Origin: Pithys albifrons albifrons
Taxonomy: Eukaryota > Chordata > Aves > Passeriformes > Thamnophilidae
Length of the DNA stretch: 64,000 bases
Direction: 5' to 3'
Assembly: GCF_047495875.1 (NCBI RefSeq)
Contig: NC_092497.1
Coordinates: 77,585,249-77,649,248, forward strand
Under the pieces are notes generated by a model. The model ran no database searches. It saw only the letters and a program-made list of their open reading frames with translations, and was not told the DNA's origin. A program made the position numbers and the translations under genes. This document shows, piece by piece, positions 1-12,100 of the stretch; position 1 is the first letter of the stretch, and every line of letters begins with the position of its first letter.

Positions 1-1260
1 TATATATTGTGTTTAAGGGAACTGTTTAACCATTTTTGCTTATTATTCCTCCCAATCAGATGGTGGGGGTATCAGAAACAGGCTTTTAATTCTCAAATGG
101 GAGCTGTTACATTGCAATTATGCACTTCATAGAAGAGAGCATAAACACATAGTCTCCTAAGTCCTCATGATTCCCAGACTGTTTGGTGTAATTTAAATCT
201 GTAGTATCCCCACTGTGGAAGATTTTTGTTCTATTTTTGCTTATCTGCTGTAGTAAAGTACGAAATTATATATTATAGTATATAATATACATATGTGCAA
301 ATAAAACCTAGCATAAAATACACTTATTAAAAACTTATAGCAACAGTCAAAATGTTTAATTCATAAACAGGACTTCCTCCTTTAAAAGAGATAATAAACA
401 TGCAACATAATCAGTAACTTCCCCTTTACAAATATTGACAACTGTCTGCTAAAATAGGTTTTAATTAATAGGAGTCTGCTGCACACAATTAATTTTCAGG
501 GGTAGATTTAAACAGTAATGAGTTGGCTTGACAACTGATGGTATAAGGCAACCTATATATATCCAAAAGGGAGACATAGCTAAATGCAGAGAAGCAGATG
601 ACTGAAATGTCTGTCTTTATCAATTCAACTGTGAAAACATAAGAGGGCCTGAAACAGGAGACAGCTGATGTCCACAAAAGAAACAGAAATTTTTCCCCTG
701 TTACCAAAATATTGCAAGATGGTTTACATCTGGACATTTCTATGTGAAGCTAAAATTCTGTCCTTAGCCTCTCCAAAATCTCTGCATTGCAGGCAATGGC
801 TCTGATTTTTATTTTAGAGATCCATATCAAGTATCCATCTGGGTATGAGCCCTATTCTCATCCTAACCTTACAACATAAAATCATAGAGCTAGTAGAGAT
901 GTAACAACTAACAGTCATACTTTCATAGGACAGACAGGCATTTATGTTTACCTCCTGCTTTTTAAAGCTCACAGAGAACAGAGATGATTTTTCAAAGATC
1001 TGATGAAAAACATCGAGTCATAAGGGAATATACTCTAAAGATGGTGAGGTGGAATTTAATTAAAATATTGGCCCATAGTTGAAAACAAGCCAGCTGAGCA
1101 ACCTGCTGAGATTAAAATCCTGTTCACCGTATTCGATGCTAGACTTCCACTATGCTCTTCTAGCTGGGTCTTTGTACTCGTGCATAAGAGCTCAGTTGTT
1201 ATTTTGGATCCGGGTTGTTGCTGTGATCTTGATCATGTGAGGAGGATTTTGGCAGGCTGC
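1..1260 (-). other. 3' UTR / downstream flank of a minus-strand gene
   Basis: This AT-rich stretch lies downstream of the stop codon at 1261-1263 when read on the minus strand. It would hold the 3' untranslated region. TTTATT near 810, which is AATAAA on the minus strand, is a possible polyadenylation signal about 450 bases past the stop. I see no other gene or repeat here. The UTR assignment is inferred only from the neighbouring exons. Confidence 0.35.
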
Positions 1261-1365
1261 TCACATTCCTTTAAACTCTTGCATAATAGAAAGCAGTTGT
1301 TGAACATGCTGCTGACCAATTTGCTGTTCCTCTTTTAGCCTCTCCTTATCATGGAGAATCTTGTC
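1261..1365 (-). CDS. putative terminal coding exon, coiled-coil-like C-terminus
   Basis: Read on the minus strand, a splice acceptor (TTCCCTGCAG) is followed at 1365 by 34 codons and a TGA at 1261-1263. The peptide begins DKILHDKERLKEEQ and ends LLSIMQEFKGM. It is rich in Lys, Glu and Gln with heptad-like leucines, which suggests a short coiled coil at the protein's C-terminus. The exon starts on a codon boundary (phase 0), which agrees with the phase-0 end of the exon at 1729-1827. The composition contrasts with the surrounding AT-rich DNA. I do not recognise the gene. A chance open frame of 105 bases is possible, but two neighbouring phase-compatible exons with good splice sites make it less likely. 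Confidence 0.55.
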   Translation of the reverse strand, partial: DKILHDKERLKEEQQIGQQHVQQLLSIMQEFKGM

Positions 1366-1728
1366 CTGCAGGGAAGCTGATGATGAAACTTTAGATGAAA
1401 CATTCCGATACAGCAATTACATGGAGAATGACTTTATAACTCACTACACAGTCATCCTCAATCTAAGCTTTCCTTACTAGTGCTAGAGAGCTACTGCTCT
1501 AGTAAGCTGAATTGCATGCCCCCTGCACTGCAACAAACTCAAATTAAAAAGCACAGAATTACCCTGAAATAGAACTTAACAAAATGAATTCACATAGTCA
1601 AGTGTCAAAGTTGTAATTTTGAGCATGCCCTCTGCAAAGAAACACAAGAAAATGGATTATTTAGTTCTGGATTTGCAGGGGGACAGTCTTTTCTCACGTG
1701 ATGCCTGTGCAAGACAGAAAATGTTTAC

Positions 1729-1827
1729 CTGAGAGTGACTGCCAGGATGAACAGTGTATTTTTCAGGAGCATAGAAGATTGCAGTCTTTATTTCCCTACT
1801 GGCACTACCCAGGGACATAACGGCTGG
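1729..1827 (-). CDS. putative internal coding exon of the same minus-strand gene
   Basis: On the minus strand an acceptor (ACTTAG) precedes base 1827 and a CAG|GTAAAC donor follows base 1729. The 99-bp exon encodes 33 residues, starting PAVMSLGSASREIKT and ending VHPGSHSQ. It is phase 0 at both ends, so it joins directly to the exon at 1261-1365 without a frame break. A TAG in this frame lies exactly at the acceptor, so the coding frame ends at the predicted boundary. The intron between the two exons is 363 bp. No domain is recognisable. Upstream exons would lie at higher coordinates; I did not find a convincing one inside the window. Confidence 0.5.
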
Positions 1828-4800
1828 CTAAGTTATGTAGAGACATATTACAAGGTCTGCTAAGGTTAGAAATAACCCTCAAGTAGCACATAGTAAGAAA
1901 GAGTTACTACTTTTTCCATCTTGTCCTTTGCAGTGGTAAATTCATATTCACAGCAGATGATGATTTCACCCCATTCAGCAAGGGATGCAGCACAGAACAG
2001 GTGCTAATGTTCAAAGGAAAAATCAAAGTAAACAAACTGACACAAAGAAAAAGTTCTGGAAGGAGCTTGTTAATGCAAAATTTTCTGTAAAAGGGTGGTT
2101 AGGTGTATGCAGGATAACTTATATGTCTATTTAACTTTCAGTTGGTTTATTCCTATTCCTTCCTGACTGCTGACTAATTTCTCTTGAAGGTTGATGGCAA
2201 ATTCTCATAGACCACCTCAAGACTCTGGATCAAGAGGTTTGTTGTAAATCTGCCCCTACATTCTCATCAATATTCTTGAATTAAAAACTTACACTGTGTT
2301 AGAAATAGAATTGGGGTTTTGCAGAAGCCAAAGAAACTGTATGGGTAAGGAAAACGGCAGAGGGGATGGTTTAGTTTTATAACTGTTTGCTACTTTAAAA
2401 AGTGGTTTCAACCTGTTATTCATGCCTTTGGAGGGCAAGGGGGTCTTGGGCCAGACAAGCCCATGGGGACAGAATGTAAGTCTCCTAGTACTAGCCAAGC
2501 TAAGGAAATAGAGACCTCCCTGGTCAGAGAAAGGTCTGTTTTTCCCAAGTGTGTGTCTGTCTCCTGAGCAAGAGGGACACATTTGAATCAACTGGATTTG
2601 TTAAACAAAATTTAGTTTTGCTTCAACAACTTTTTCCCCTCTAAATTTTATTGGCAAGTGTGGGCATTTCTCACACACAATATTCACATGCAATGTATGC
2701 ATGTATCCATATATGTATGTATTTATTTATTCACTTAAAAACTGGGAAAATGAGAAGCAGTGCAGTCTTTGCAAGCTTAATTCTGAACTGGATTTATTAA
2801 TTTTTTGCCTATCATATTCTTTTTTCTATCTAGGAAGTTTCCATATATAAGATTTGAGGAAACTTCCTTAATGTAGCCCTTATTTAATGATAGCATTTTA
2901 CATTTATGAGGTAATGTGATTAAAAGGAATCCACTACAGAGTACTCACTGTATAGTAAAGCACATCTTTATTAAGCTGGAGCACAGGTGGGGGTTAGCAC
3001 TTCCATGTATGTGTCTGGATTGTGCCAAAATTCCAGGGGGTTTTATACCCTGAAACAGGCTTTTTATACCCTGAAACAAACAATGCTGAATTTATCTATC
3101 TCATACATCCTTTGCAGGTCGGAACAAAGTTTGGGATGTGATTGTCTTACCTAACTATACTTTCAGTTCTCTATTTCCTATACTTGCTATTACATGGTCA
3201 TTATAAACAGTATTATCATTTCAAGAAACTACCTCGCCACCCATCCACCAGCCCGTTTGTAAAGTCGTTGATTACCACTGCTACTTGCTGAAGCATTACT
3301 TTCCAGGTTTTATCTTACCCTTTCAGTTGGATAGTTCTGCTTGTGAGTGGTTACATTTTACAAAGTCACACTCGTGGAAAGTTCGAAAGGTTATGCTGAC
3401 ATAGCCAGCACTCAGGCCCTGGCCATAGATCTCTACCTACCCTGTTTCAATGTAGAAAGCACACTGGGCATGTATAAATATATAGAATCACATCAGAAAG
3501 GTCATTCCATCCTACAAGGATCATGGTGAGTGTAGGGAAAGAAATGTGTGGCTATATTAGTGACATACTAGTTTATGATGGTATCTATAGGATTCTCAAA
3601 TCCGAAAACCTTCTGCAATCATTGACTAGGAGGGAGAACTCTAGACATAAGTGTCACACACCACAAGGTATTCATGTTCACCTCCATATGGCAATGAGCT
3701 AAAGAGGAAATACCATCGATGAATACAAAATCATTATTCATTGCATTAGCTCTGCCCGGAAACCTACCTGCTCCTGTAATTGTTAAGCTTCATTTTCTGA
3801 TTGAAAAGTAATAGTGTGGTGAAACTGCTCAGATTTTCTTCCTAAAAATTCTCAGAAACCAAAAAAGATAATACTTACATTGATGCTTTGTAAGTCCTAG
3901 TGCAAAGATGCTAATGTTTTCAATTTTCTACAACAAAACCCACATTATTATTTGAACTGGAAATATGTTTAGAAAAATCTGATGTTGTAGAGGTGTGTTT
4001 CTGGTAGGTGCACATGCAGAATGGAGCAATATAAAATAGGGTAAGACACCAGAAACATGCTCAGCTTGCAGTGTGTTCTCATTTTTTAAGAATGCAATAA
4101 CTATCATCACCCACTTCTTTCTAAAAAGTAGGTACACATAGAAGATGCACTACAGCAAAAAAGCATTTCTCATAATACTGAGGATGCACTTGAATCAAGA
4201 CTCAAGCACTCTAGTCAGAACTGGCTGTAAAAGTGTCCTTCAAGAAAGATATTAGAGACAACAATAACACACAACACATCCCCATCGAATGAATTTATGC
4301 ATCTTAACAAATTTAGAAGAGTGTGGTTAGTTGCATATTTGATATGTTGTGATATATAGAGGTGAATTTTCCAAAATAGGAACTCGGTGTCTCACATGCT
4401 TTCCAGATATCTGTTAAGGAAACTTCTCAATGTGACCATTCAGGAGACTCCCTGACAGTCCCACTCCCATTGCCAGAGTCTTTCAATACTGGGGCCAAAG
4501 ACTTTCACATGAGGAGGCTCCAGGATGCCCACTGGTGCCACTTCTTGACTCCCCAAACAACCTCCCCTCCTCACACAGTCAGACCAGGTTCCCTTACTGG
4601 TTTGGTCCCAGGTTTTCCATAGGAGAGTCACAGACATCTCATTCCATAAAGCATTTCATTCACGGTGCTCTTACACAGAAACTGCCTTAGCTGGTGCCTC
4701 CTAGTAGGACTCCCCAAAAAAGGAACCCCTGGGCTTTTCTTACTTCACAATCTACCCGCACAAATCTGACTCTTTCTCCTGAGAGTCCTAAACTCATGTT

Positions 4801-7117
4801 GTGCCTATCAGCGTTCCTTCCTCTGGCTGGTGGCACCCATCTTTGTGCCCTTTGTTATGCAAAGGGTTGGCTCTTCACAGCCTCTTGTCTCTCTGGGCTC
4901 CCACCCAGAGCTCAGTCTGCATCTCAGTCTGGGTCTCAATCTGCACTTTGCAAATGGAATTACCTGCATCAGATGTATTTGTTTCTCAACAATATTTTCA
5001 AAGTTCTTTTGGTCTATGATTCCAGGCACATGAGAATTTCCTGAAGCCACATCAACCAAGACTGCTACAATTAATTTCTAAAAGCATGGCTTTTAGTGGA
5101 GTTGGGCTCCAGAGAGAAGCCTGTCAAATACAATAAATTCCACAAAAGAAAAGTTGCCTAAAATAGTGGAAAAAAACCCCTTTGGGTCAATGTTAGTATT
5201 GGTAAAGTAGACAGCAGTTCTTTAATGAAAGCTGTGAGGAACAATTGGTAGCACCAGGATGCCATTTGGTGTGGCATCAAACTCCAGACATACCCTGCTT
5301 TCAGTAAAATCCTAACTGACCCATAAATTTGTGACTGGCAGTCAGTCACTTTTTACTATAAAAGTTTAACCCCTTTCATACAGACAATATGCAAGAATTC
5401 CAAGACTAGAGGTTCCTTTGGGAACTGCTTGAGATTTGCACACTTTCTACAGAACTTAAGCGAGTGGCAAATTACGAATGCTACTTTCAAAACACAAATT
5501 AACAAAATTTGTCAAGAAACATCTATGTCATGGGTCCAGGCCTTGCCTGTGACCTTACTGAGAATCCACATACAACCACGATGGAGAGAGAGCGTAAGTC
5601 TCTATGACTCTCATATTCACATAAGGGAAAACTGATATTCAAGGTTATTTAATAGTGTTAAGCTCTACTTTGCAAAAAATACAGAGATTTGTCGTGTTGT
5701 CCAAACCCATAGGATTGGACATTTCTGTTCATCTGTTCCAACTTGGGCACTGGGTCATATTAGTGGCACACTGACACCCTGCAGACTATCTGGACAAGAG
5801 TCATCTCAGGTACCGTTGACTACTCTCACCACAGTCAAGGTTGCTGACAAAGAACCCTAGACTCACTGCTCCACAGTTAAGAAGGCCTCGGCTCCTGGGG
5901 TAAGTGGAATGGAAACTGTTATAGATAGAGAAAATGTGGTTTAAACTATTTTTCTGTATGTAGTATCTGTATTGCTAGTAAACATGAATCAGGTTTGGAA
6001 CCAAAATTTGCATTTGGCTCTACTCTTGTTCAAAATGTCATAAAAATGTTTGCTGGATTTGTATTATGAAGTAGAACAGTCATCTACTACTTGTCCTGAA
6101 GGCAGGGCTGCAACTCCTTTTAAGTTCAAACTTGGATGATCTGCAGTCTTCCCTAAAGGAGATAACTCTGCATTTAAATTAGTAATAAAACAATTTGCCC
6201 ATTATGCAAATATCACACAGTGGATTCTTTAGTAATTTCAAGTAATTTAGGATGAATTAATTGTTTTACTGAGCAATGTTTTAATACTTGAACACTTATT
6301 ATATACCTTATTGGGTAAATAAAGTACTTGATAATTTATCTGTTTACTACTGTTGTTACTGGATAATTGGAAAATCTTCTCAAGTAAGTAACTGATGGAA
6401 CACATGACACATTTAAATTGTTCCCTCCAGCAAATAATTTATGTAGTAACTATATTGTAGCAATAGTTTTGAAATTATTTTCGCTGAAGATCACATGCAG
6501 GTTGTGCACTTAGCCTGCAAACTCAAATTTTCTTGTGATACCATAAAATATATGAAATAGACCTTAATAGTTTCTATCAAATAAGGAGTTTATTAACTTT
6601 TAATTTGAAAATTGCTGTGGAAATTTCCATCTGTGAGACAGTAGTGAAGAAATAATGTCATCTACTCCATTTTTGCTGTCTTTTTCTATCCAGTAATAAA
6701 GACCTTATGAAGCTGAGTGAATGCTTTGTAGAACTGAGATCTTAACCAGCAAAAAATGAAACTTGTTTGAAAGACAAGTAACCTAAATGTCACTCTTGTT
6801 TCATGCAGAATGAAGGCTATTTACATGTCATCCCAGTCCAAAGCATATATTGGTACTGTTGAAAAAGCTTGAATCTATGTCAGGTATCAAAATGTGTGTA
6901 TTTCTCACTTTGTAAACAAGTTCACACTAAAAGGAAGTCTTAGGTCAATGCTGGAGTCGGGCTAAAGTGCATTTAGCCTTACCACGTACCTTACATTTCT
7001 TATTCACAGTCATGGATTAACAAAGTGCTGATGGATCTATCCAGCACACAGATTCAGAAGTAGGTGTAAAGATGTTCCCAGTACTAACACTGGCATCCTT
7101 TCCAGTTTCCTAAAGTA
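1828..7117. other. AT-rich non-coding stretch, no confident gene
   Basis: Mostly unremarkable AT-rich sequence, perhaps intronic to the minus-strand gene. At about 2949-3410 there is a possible degenerate minus-oriented LTR: the minus strand reads AATAAA followed about 20 bases later by a terminal ACA, but I could not find matching target duplications. At 4440-5060 the base composition is slightly richer in G and C, with no recognisable gene or repeat. Confidence 0.4.
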
Positions 7118-7123
7118 ATTCAC
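7118..7123. repeat. target-site duplication ATTCAC, left copy
   Basis: ATTCAC directly precedes the TGTGAGG start of the LTR at 7124 and is repeated exactly at 7601-7606. A six-base duplication fits an ERVK-like (class II) integrase. Confidence 0.75.
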
Positions 7124-7600
7124 TGTGAGGATTATAAAGGTTTTTTGAGTTAGGAGGGCTTTGGGGCTGCAGGCAGCCCTCTAGGCCTTAGCAAGCTGGC
7201 ACCTCTAGGTACCGTATGAGAACAGAGAAAGTTAATTAATCCTGTAAGAAAAACTAGCAAGCTAACTAAAACAAAGTGAGATAAGGAGGATTGGAGAGAA
7301 GCAATCATGAGAATGGAATGTGGGAAGATAAATTTCTCATGAAAAAAGGTACATCTGAACAGGGAGTAACATCCAGTTAGAAGCTGTAATAAAGTTTATG
7401 GACACTGCTATTCAACTTATGGCAGTTGGCCATGGGTGGGATTTTACAATATATATTGTGTAACTTGTGGTTAGACTTTGCTTGCTGCTTTCTATTTTCT
7501 TTCTTTTTCCTTCCTCATGATGTGATATAATAAATTATCTTGTGTGTGACGCCTGCGATCTGTGCTCCTTTTTGTTCGCCACAATGAAACTGTGAAAACA
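7124..7600 (+). mobile_element. solo LTR, class II (ERVK-like), 477 bp
   Basis: The element starts TGTGAGG, ends GAAAACA, and is bounded by perfect six-base duplications of ATTCAC. An AATAAA polyadenylation signal lies at 7529-7534 in the last sixth of the element, which gives a plus orientation with a short R/U5. There is no primer binding site or coding interior, so this is a solo LTR left by recombination between two LTRs. The class is inferred from duplication length only; I cannot name the family. Confidence 0.7.
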
Positions 7601-8528
7601 ATTCACCTCTCCAGTAATGTTAACAGGATCACCTCTGTATTTATTATTATAAACTCTTCTATGTGACAAAAAGAGTATACTTTCCTTTTGTAACAGCAAC
7701 CCTTCCTTGCCTAGCATGGATGCTTGTCTGTGGAACTCCAGCCTGCTTCTATTCAACTCTGTTGGGCTCATTTTGCAAAGTCTGAGAACAGAGGAGTAGG
7801 AGTACTGGTCTTAGCCACAGAGCTTTGTGAAGCTCAGGTCTGCCTTGCAGATACTTAGCTGGGAGCAAATATGGATATATTAACTCTCTGAGTCATCTCT
7901 GCAGCTGCTACTGAACAGGCATATGTGGCCATCAGCCACAAATAGTTCAAGTCCTGCAGAAGTCAAGCTGCCAAAGGCTAGGGAAGTGGAAAAGGAACAG
8001 GCACTATCACAGGATGCCTCTAGTATCTCTCTGTAGGCCACTGAGGGGTTTACTAAAGAACAATCACCCCTCCTACTCTCTCTGAGAAGCATACAAGTTC
8101 TGATATAGGAGTGTTTCTCCTGTGATTCTTTCTGTATAAAAACCATGCACTTTAAGGACCCCCAAAATAAAATTCAGCTCTGAAAACATAAACAAATAGG
8201 CAAAGTCTATCTGCAAAGGATACATTTTGCATTTGCCCAGAGGCAAAAGAAGATAGAAATTATGTCCATTGGATTCAGTGCACTGGTTTTTCTTCCTTGC
8301 AATAAACGTGATGGTTACTATCATAGAGGAGACAGGTGCAATACTTCACCCTTTTCTGCTTTACTTTCAGATAAATATGCACTTCCTTAATGTGTCTAAA
8401 AATCCTACGTGTCTACTAAGAGAAAGAAATGGAGAGTTTATCTTTGTTGATAAGAAGTTGAAATGGTTATTGTACTACCGACAGGTGTCCATCCTGCTGC
8501 AGAGTGGTGATTCTGTTGATTGTATTTC

Positions 8529-9153
8529 TGTCTTGGTTTGAGATAAGCAACTGCCAACCCCCCCAAGCACAGAGAGAAAAGCCTCCCTCCTAACACCAGG
8601 GAAAGGGAGGAAGAGAGAGGGGAAAGAAAAAAACACTTCAAACTGCATTTATACTAAATCTACATATATTTTTCACAGAAAGAAAGAGACAATTAGAAGA
8701 GAGTACAAATATACACTCACACAAGTCTGCAACAACAAGTTCCCCACCTCAACTTCTTAACGAACACACAAATTCTACTGTCCTAACTACACATTACTTA
8801 AGAAGAAGCTTATTCCCCAGGGAGACAAACCCAAGCAGAAAGGAGAGACCCAGAACAACACATTTTACTTTCCTGAGGTACCCTGTGAGCCAGTGGTGGG
8901 CCTGGTCCTCTCCATCCCCCCTGGGACAGCATCGTGTGTCCTCCCAAGAGGAGGGCTGAGAAGCGACTGCCTTAACCACTCCCACACTGGTTCCTACTTC
9001 CCTGGAGATGATGTCATAATGTGGTATGGAATACAAAGTTACTGGCTAGAAGAGGTCAGCTGTTAGCTCAGCCCAGCTCAAGTCAGCTGACAGCTTCGGC
9101 CTAGTCCACACTTCAGAGCCCAAATCTAGGCCCACCTGGGTGAACCCATAACA
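8529..9153 (-). mobile_element. solo LTR, minus orientation, 625 bp
   Basis: Plus-strand ends are TGTCTTGG and ATAACA. Read on the minus strand it starts TGTTATGGG and ends CCAAGACA, so the termini form an inverted repeat typical of LTRs. ATTTC occurs at both 8524-8528 and 9154-9158 as an exact five-base target duplication, which fits a class I or III element. No internal retroviral sequence flanks it, so it is a solo LTR. The 80-codon minus frame inside is not considered a gene. Confidence 0.8.
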
Positions 9154-12100
9154 ATTTCTCTTTGCAGATTTTAGATGGAGCAAACCTCCTCACACAAACA
9201 TACAAACACACAAGACTGCAACTGGACAGATCTCAAACAAAGAGAAAATTGCTCTGTAGGGAAATGAATGATGCTTTTCCTTTGTTTTGTCTGGAAATCT
9301 GATTTAGTGAATGGAAGCCCAACTCTTCATATCAACAGAATAACACTAGTAGATATTGCCATTAGGTCAAATCCTGCTTATTTCACCAGACTAGTTGCAC
9401 TGCATTAGAAGGGACTGTAGCAAATAAAGAAAGATTTATTGATTATATTTTAGGTTCTACAGTGGTGGAAACTTTGCAAATTTGAAAAATGTCCCTTATG
9501 ATGGACCAGGCTTACAAATTACCTAACCTTGTACATATTAATACAAATTACTATTATTAATTATTAATAATTATTATTAATTATAGTAATTATTAATTAC
9601 TATTATTATTAATGTCTATATACATAGAAGTATCTGTTACAGATATATACTTCAATAATTAAGAGAAAACCATTATTCTTCTTTAATAGTGAAATAAAAA
9701 CAGTTCAGTTTAAATTCTGAATATGTGATCACACCTTAAAAACATTTCAGTGGACTTAAGAGTAATAAATCAGCTTTGTTTCACCTGCTTGGTTTAATGT
9801 TCTATTATTTAATTATAATATTTATTATTCAGTAGTGTTTTGCTCTATGATTCCTGTCATAGAGTTCATCTGAATCCTGTGAGGAGGTTTTTAACTAAAG
9901 TCAGCTGCTGCATCTAAGTCTGACAAGACAAATAAACAAGCTGCTGAAGCTCATACTCTGCCATATTAACACACTGAAATGTTGATTTGTCTTTATACAT
10001 GAAATGTCTTAACAGCTGAATAGCATCCTTGCTACAGAAAAAGAGTGGACTGCTTATATGGACAACCAGAGATGGTGATGTGCACCCACTGGTTGCTTTC
10101 TATGCATGTTATGGCACAATGAGGAAGACAGAAAGTACATTTAGACTAGCTTAAGCTCACAGCTCTTTAAAGTTACAGATCTATCTTTGCAATTTTTGTA
10201 TACTTCTGTCACTTGGAAGTACAGACATCCCATGCTCCAGCTTCCTCATTTTCAGGAAGGAGGAGATACCTATTTCATACTTGCCCTTGACCATCATCAG
10301 GGACACAAAGGAAAACTAATGGTCTTCAAGGAGTGACTGAAGATCAGCCTGTTACAAATCATTTTTCTTCCTGACACCATTCACTGATAAGACAGACAGG
10401 TTTCTTTTGGTATCCCAGTAGTCCAGTGGAAGGGGTAACCCTGAGGTGAGGGCTGTTGGATGCAAAGAGGATCAAAACAGAAAAGAAAAAGAAAGGAGAA
10501 CAGAATGCTAACTATTGTGTAAGGGAGTCTGAATGTCAGTACCTCACGTCTAGATATGAACCTGTTCTATCACTATCATTAAATGCTGGTCATTGGCTAC
10601 CAGGGGAAATTGTGACGGCTGAATCTCCACAGGCACAGTTACCGCGTGCCTTTATGAAAGGCTTTAAAAGACTTCTACCTCTATCATTAAATAAAGCACT
10701 GACTGCATCTAATTTCAAGTTTTTCTTGGTAGTTTATTTTGTCATCCTTCCCGTCATGGGTTACAGCTACTTAGGGACTTGTGGAAAGAAGGAGTAACTA
10801 TGTTTACATTAACATTTTTTATCCATTCCTGTGCAGGAAATTACAAACTACAGAAGGGGCTACTTGTAGAACTATTTTCTCAACAGTTATACACAATTTT
10901 AAAACTTCCACACACCATCCAAACAACACATGGCTATAGCTGAATTTTAAGTAATATATATTTCATAAAATTGCTCAATCCAAGCAGTTTCTATATAACT
11001 TATTTTAACTTTATAAAAAGACTCTTTAGATGTATCCTTCCATGGAGCTTCTGCAGACTTCTTCTCTCACTTCTGCACCAGCTCAAGGTATTTAGATAGA
11101 TTCTATTCCTACCTCAGCAACTTGCACCTGCAAATTTGTCCTTGGTTCTGTAGCTTGAAAATGTATGTGTTCCAACAGGAAACGACTTATCTGTCTGTAC
11201 TACTGTATTTCCCACTGAAATTGAAACAATAATTAGAGATGGGTCAGAAACAAGAAATTGCAGTATTTAAGTGCGTACTTAAGATGATTTACAAAGAAAA
11301 CTTATTTTATTGCCCACACGAGACAGGTCAGAGAAACCACCAGGATGACAATATCATAAATATTCAATTCCTTTCTTACTTCTCCTAAACTCTTTTAAGA
11401 AAAGGAATAAAACAAAGGAAAAGTGCAGGGGGTGTCTGCTGCTTTTTGCTTGAATTTCAAACTCCAAAAGAATTTCTTTCACTACAGACACTGTCAGACA
11501 TTTTCCTTAATGTACTGAAGTCAATTTACAAAGGAGGGCTAGACCAAGAAGCTATATTTATCAAAAAAGGATTGTACACAGAAAATTGTTTTTACCCTCT
11601 TAAACTTAAAAATCATGTAATTGCAGTGGCATTGGTAGATGCTCTACTTATAACATGACAGACTCTTGTAACTACCACAAATACTTAATAGCAGAGTGCA
11701 TTTCAAAGTTCTCACCCTTAACAGCCTCATACTTCAAGATCATTTGGAAAATACAACCAGCTTAGACTGTGACTGCCAACTGTGTTAGTGAGCTAGATGG
11801 CAGAAAGAATAGTACACAATTTCTCTAAAGAGCATCCTGCATAAGTACTTGCATGTCGATGTTCCTAAGGTGTAGAAACAAGCACCTTGGGATAAGGGCT
11901 ATTGATGCTTCTCTGAAAGAGATATAACTACATTCTTATCCTTTGGGATGGTATTTGCTATGGTAACATAAATATTAACTAATAATAAATGCTATCTTTC
12001 TATCTGTTTCAGCAATTGCTTCTCAATAGCAACACAGTTCATCAACTGATTAACTCCTGGACTTTTGGGGTTTTTTTCTCTCTTTGATTTTCTTTGATTT

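Noticed and set aside
2949..3410. Possible LTR in minus orientation
   Set aside because: An AATAAA and a terminal ACA are visible on the minus strand, but I could not define the other end or a target duplication, so it is mentioned only within the stretch annotation.
3879..3927. Possible 49-bp minus-strand exon (KIENISIFALGLTKHQ) with TTGTAG acceptor and GTAAGT donor
   Set aside because: Its phase does not fit the exon at 1729-1827, and no in-between exon without a stop was found. A candidate 47-bp exon at about 2290-2336 restores the count but has a stop in the needed frame.
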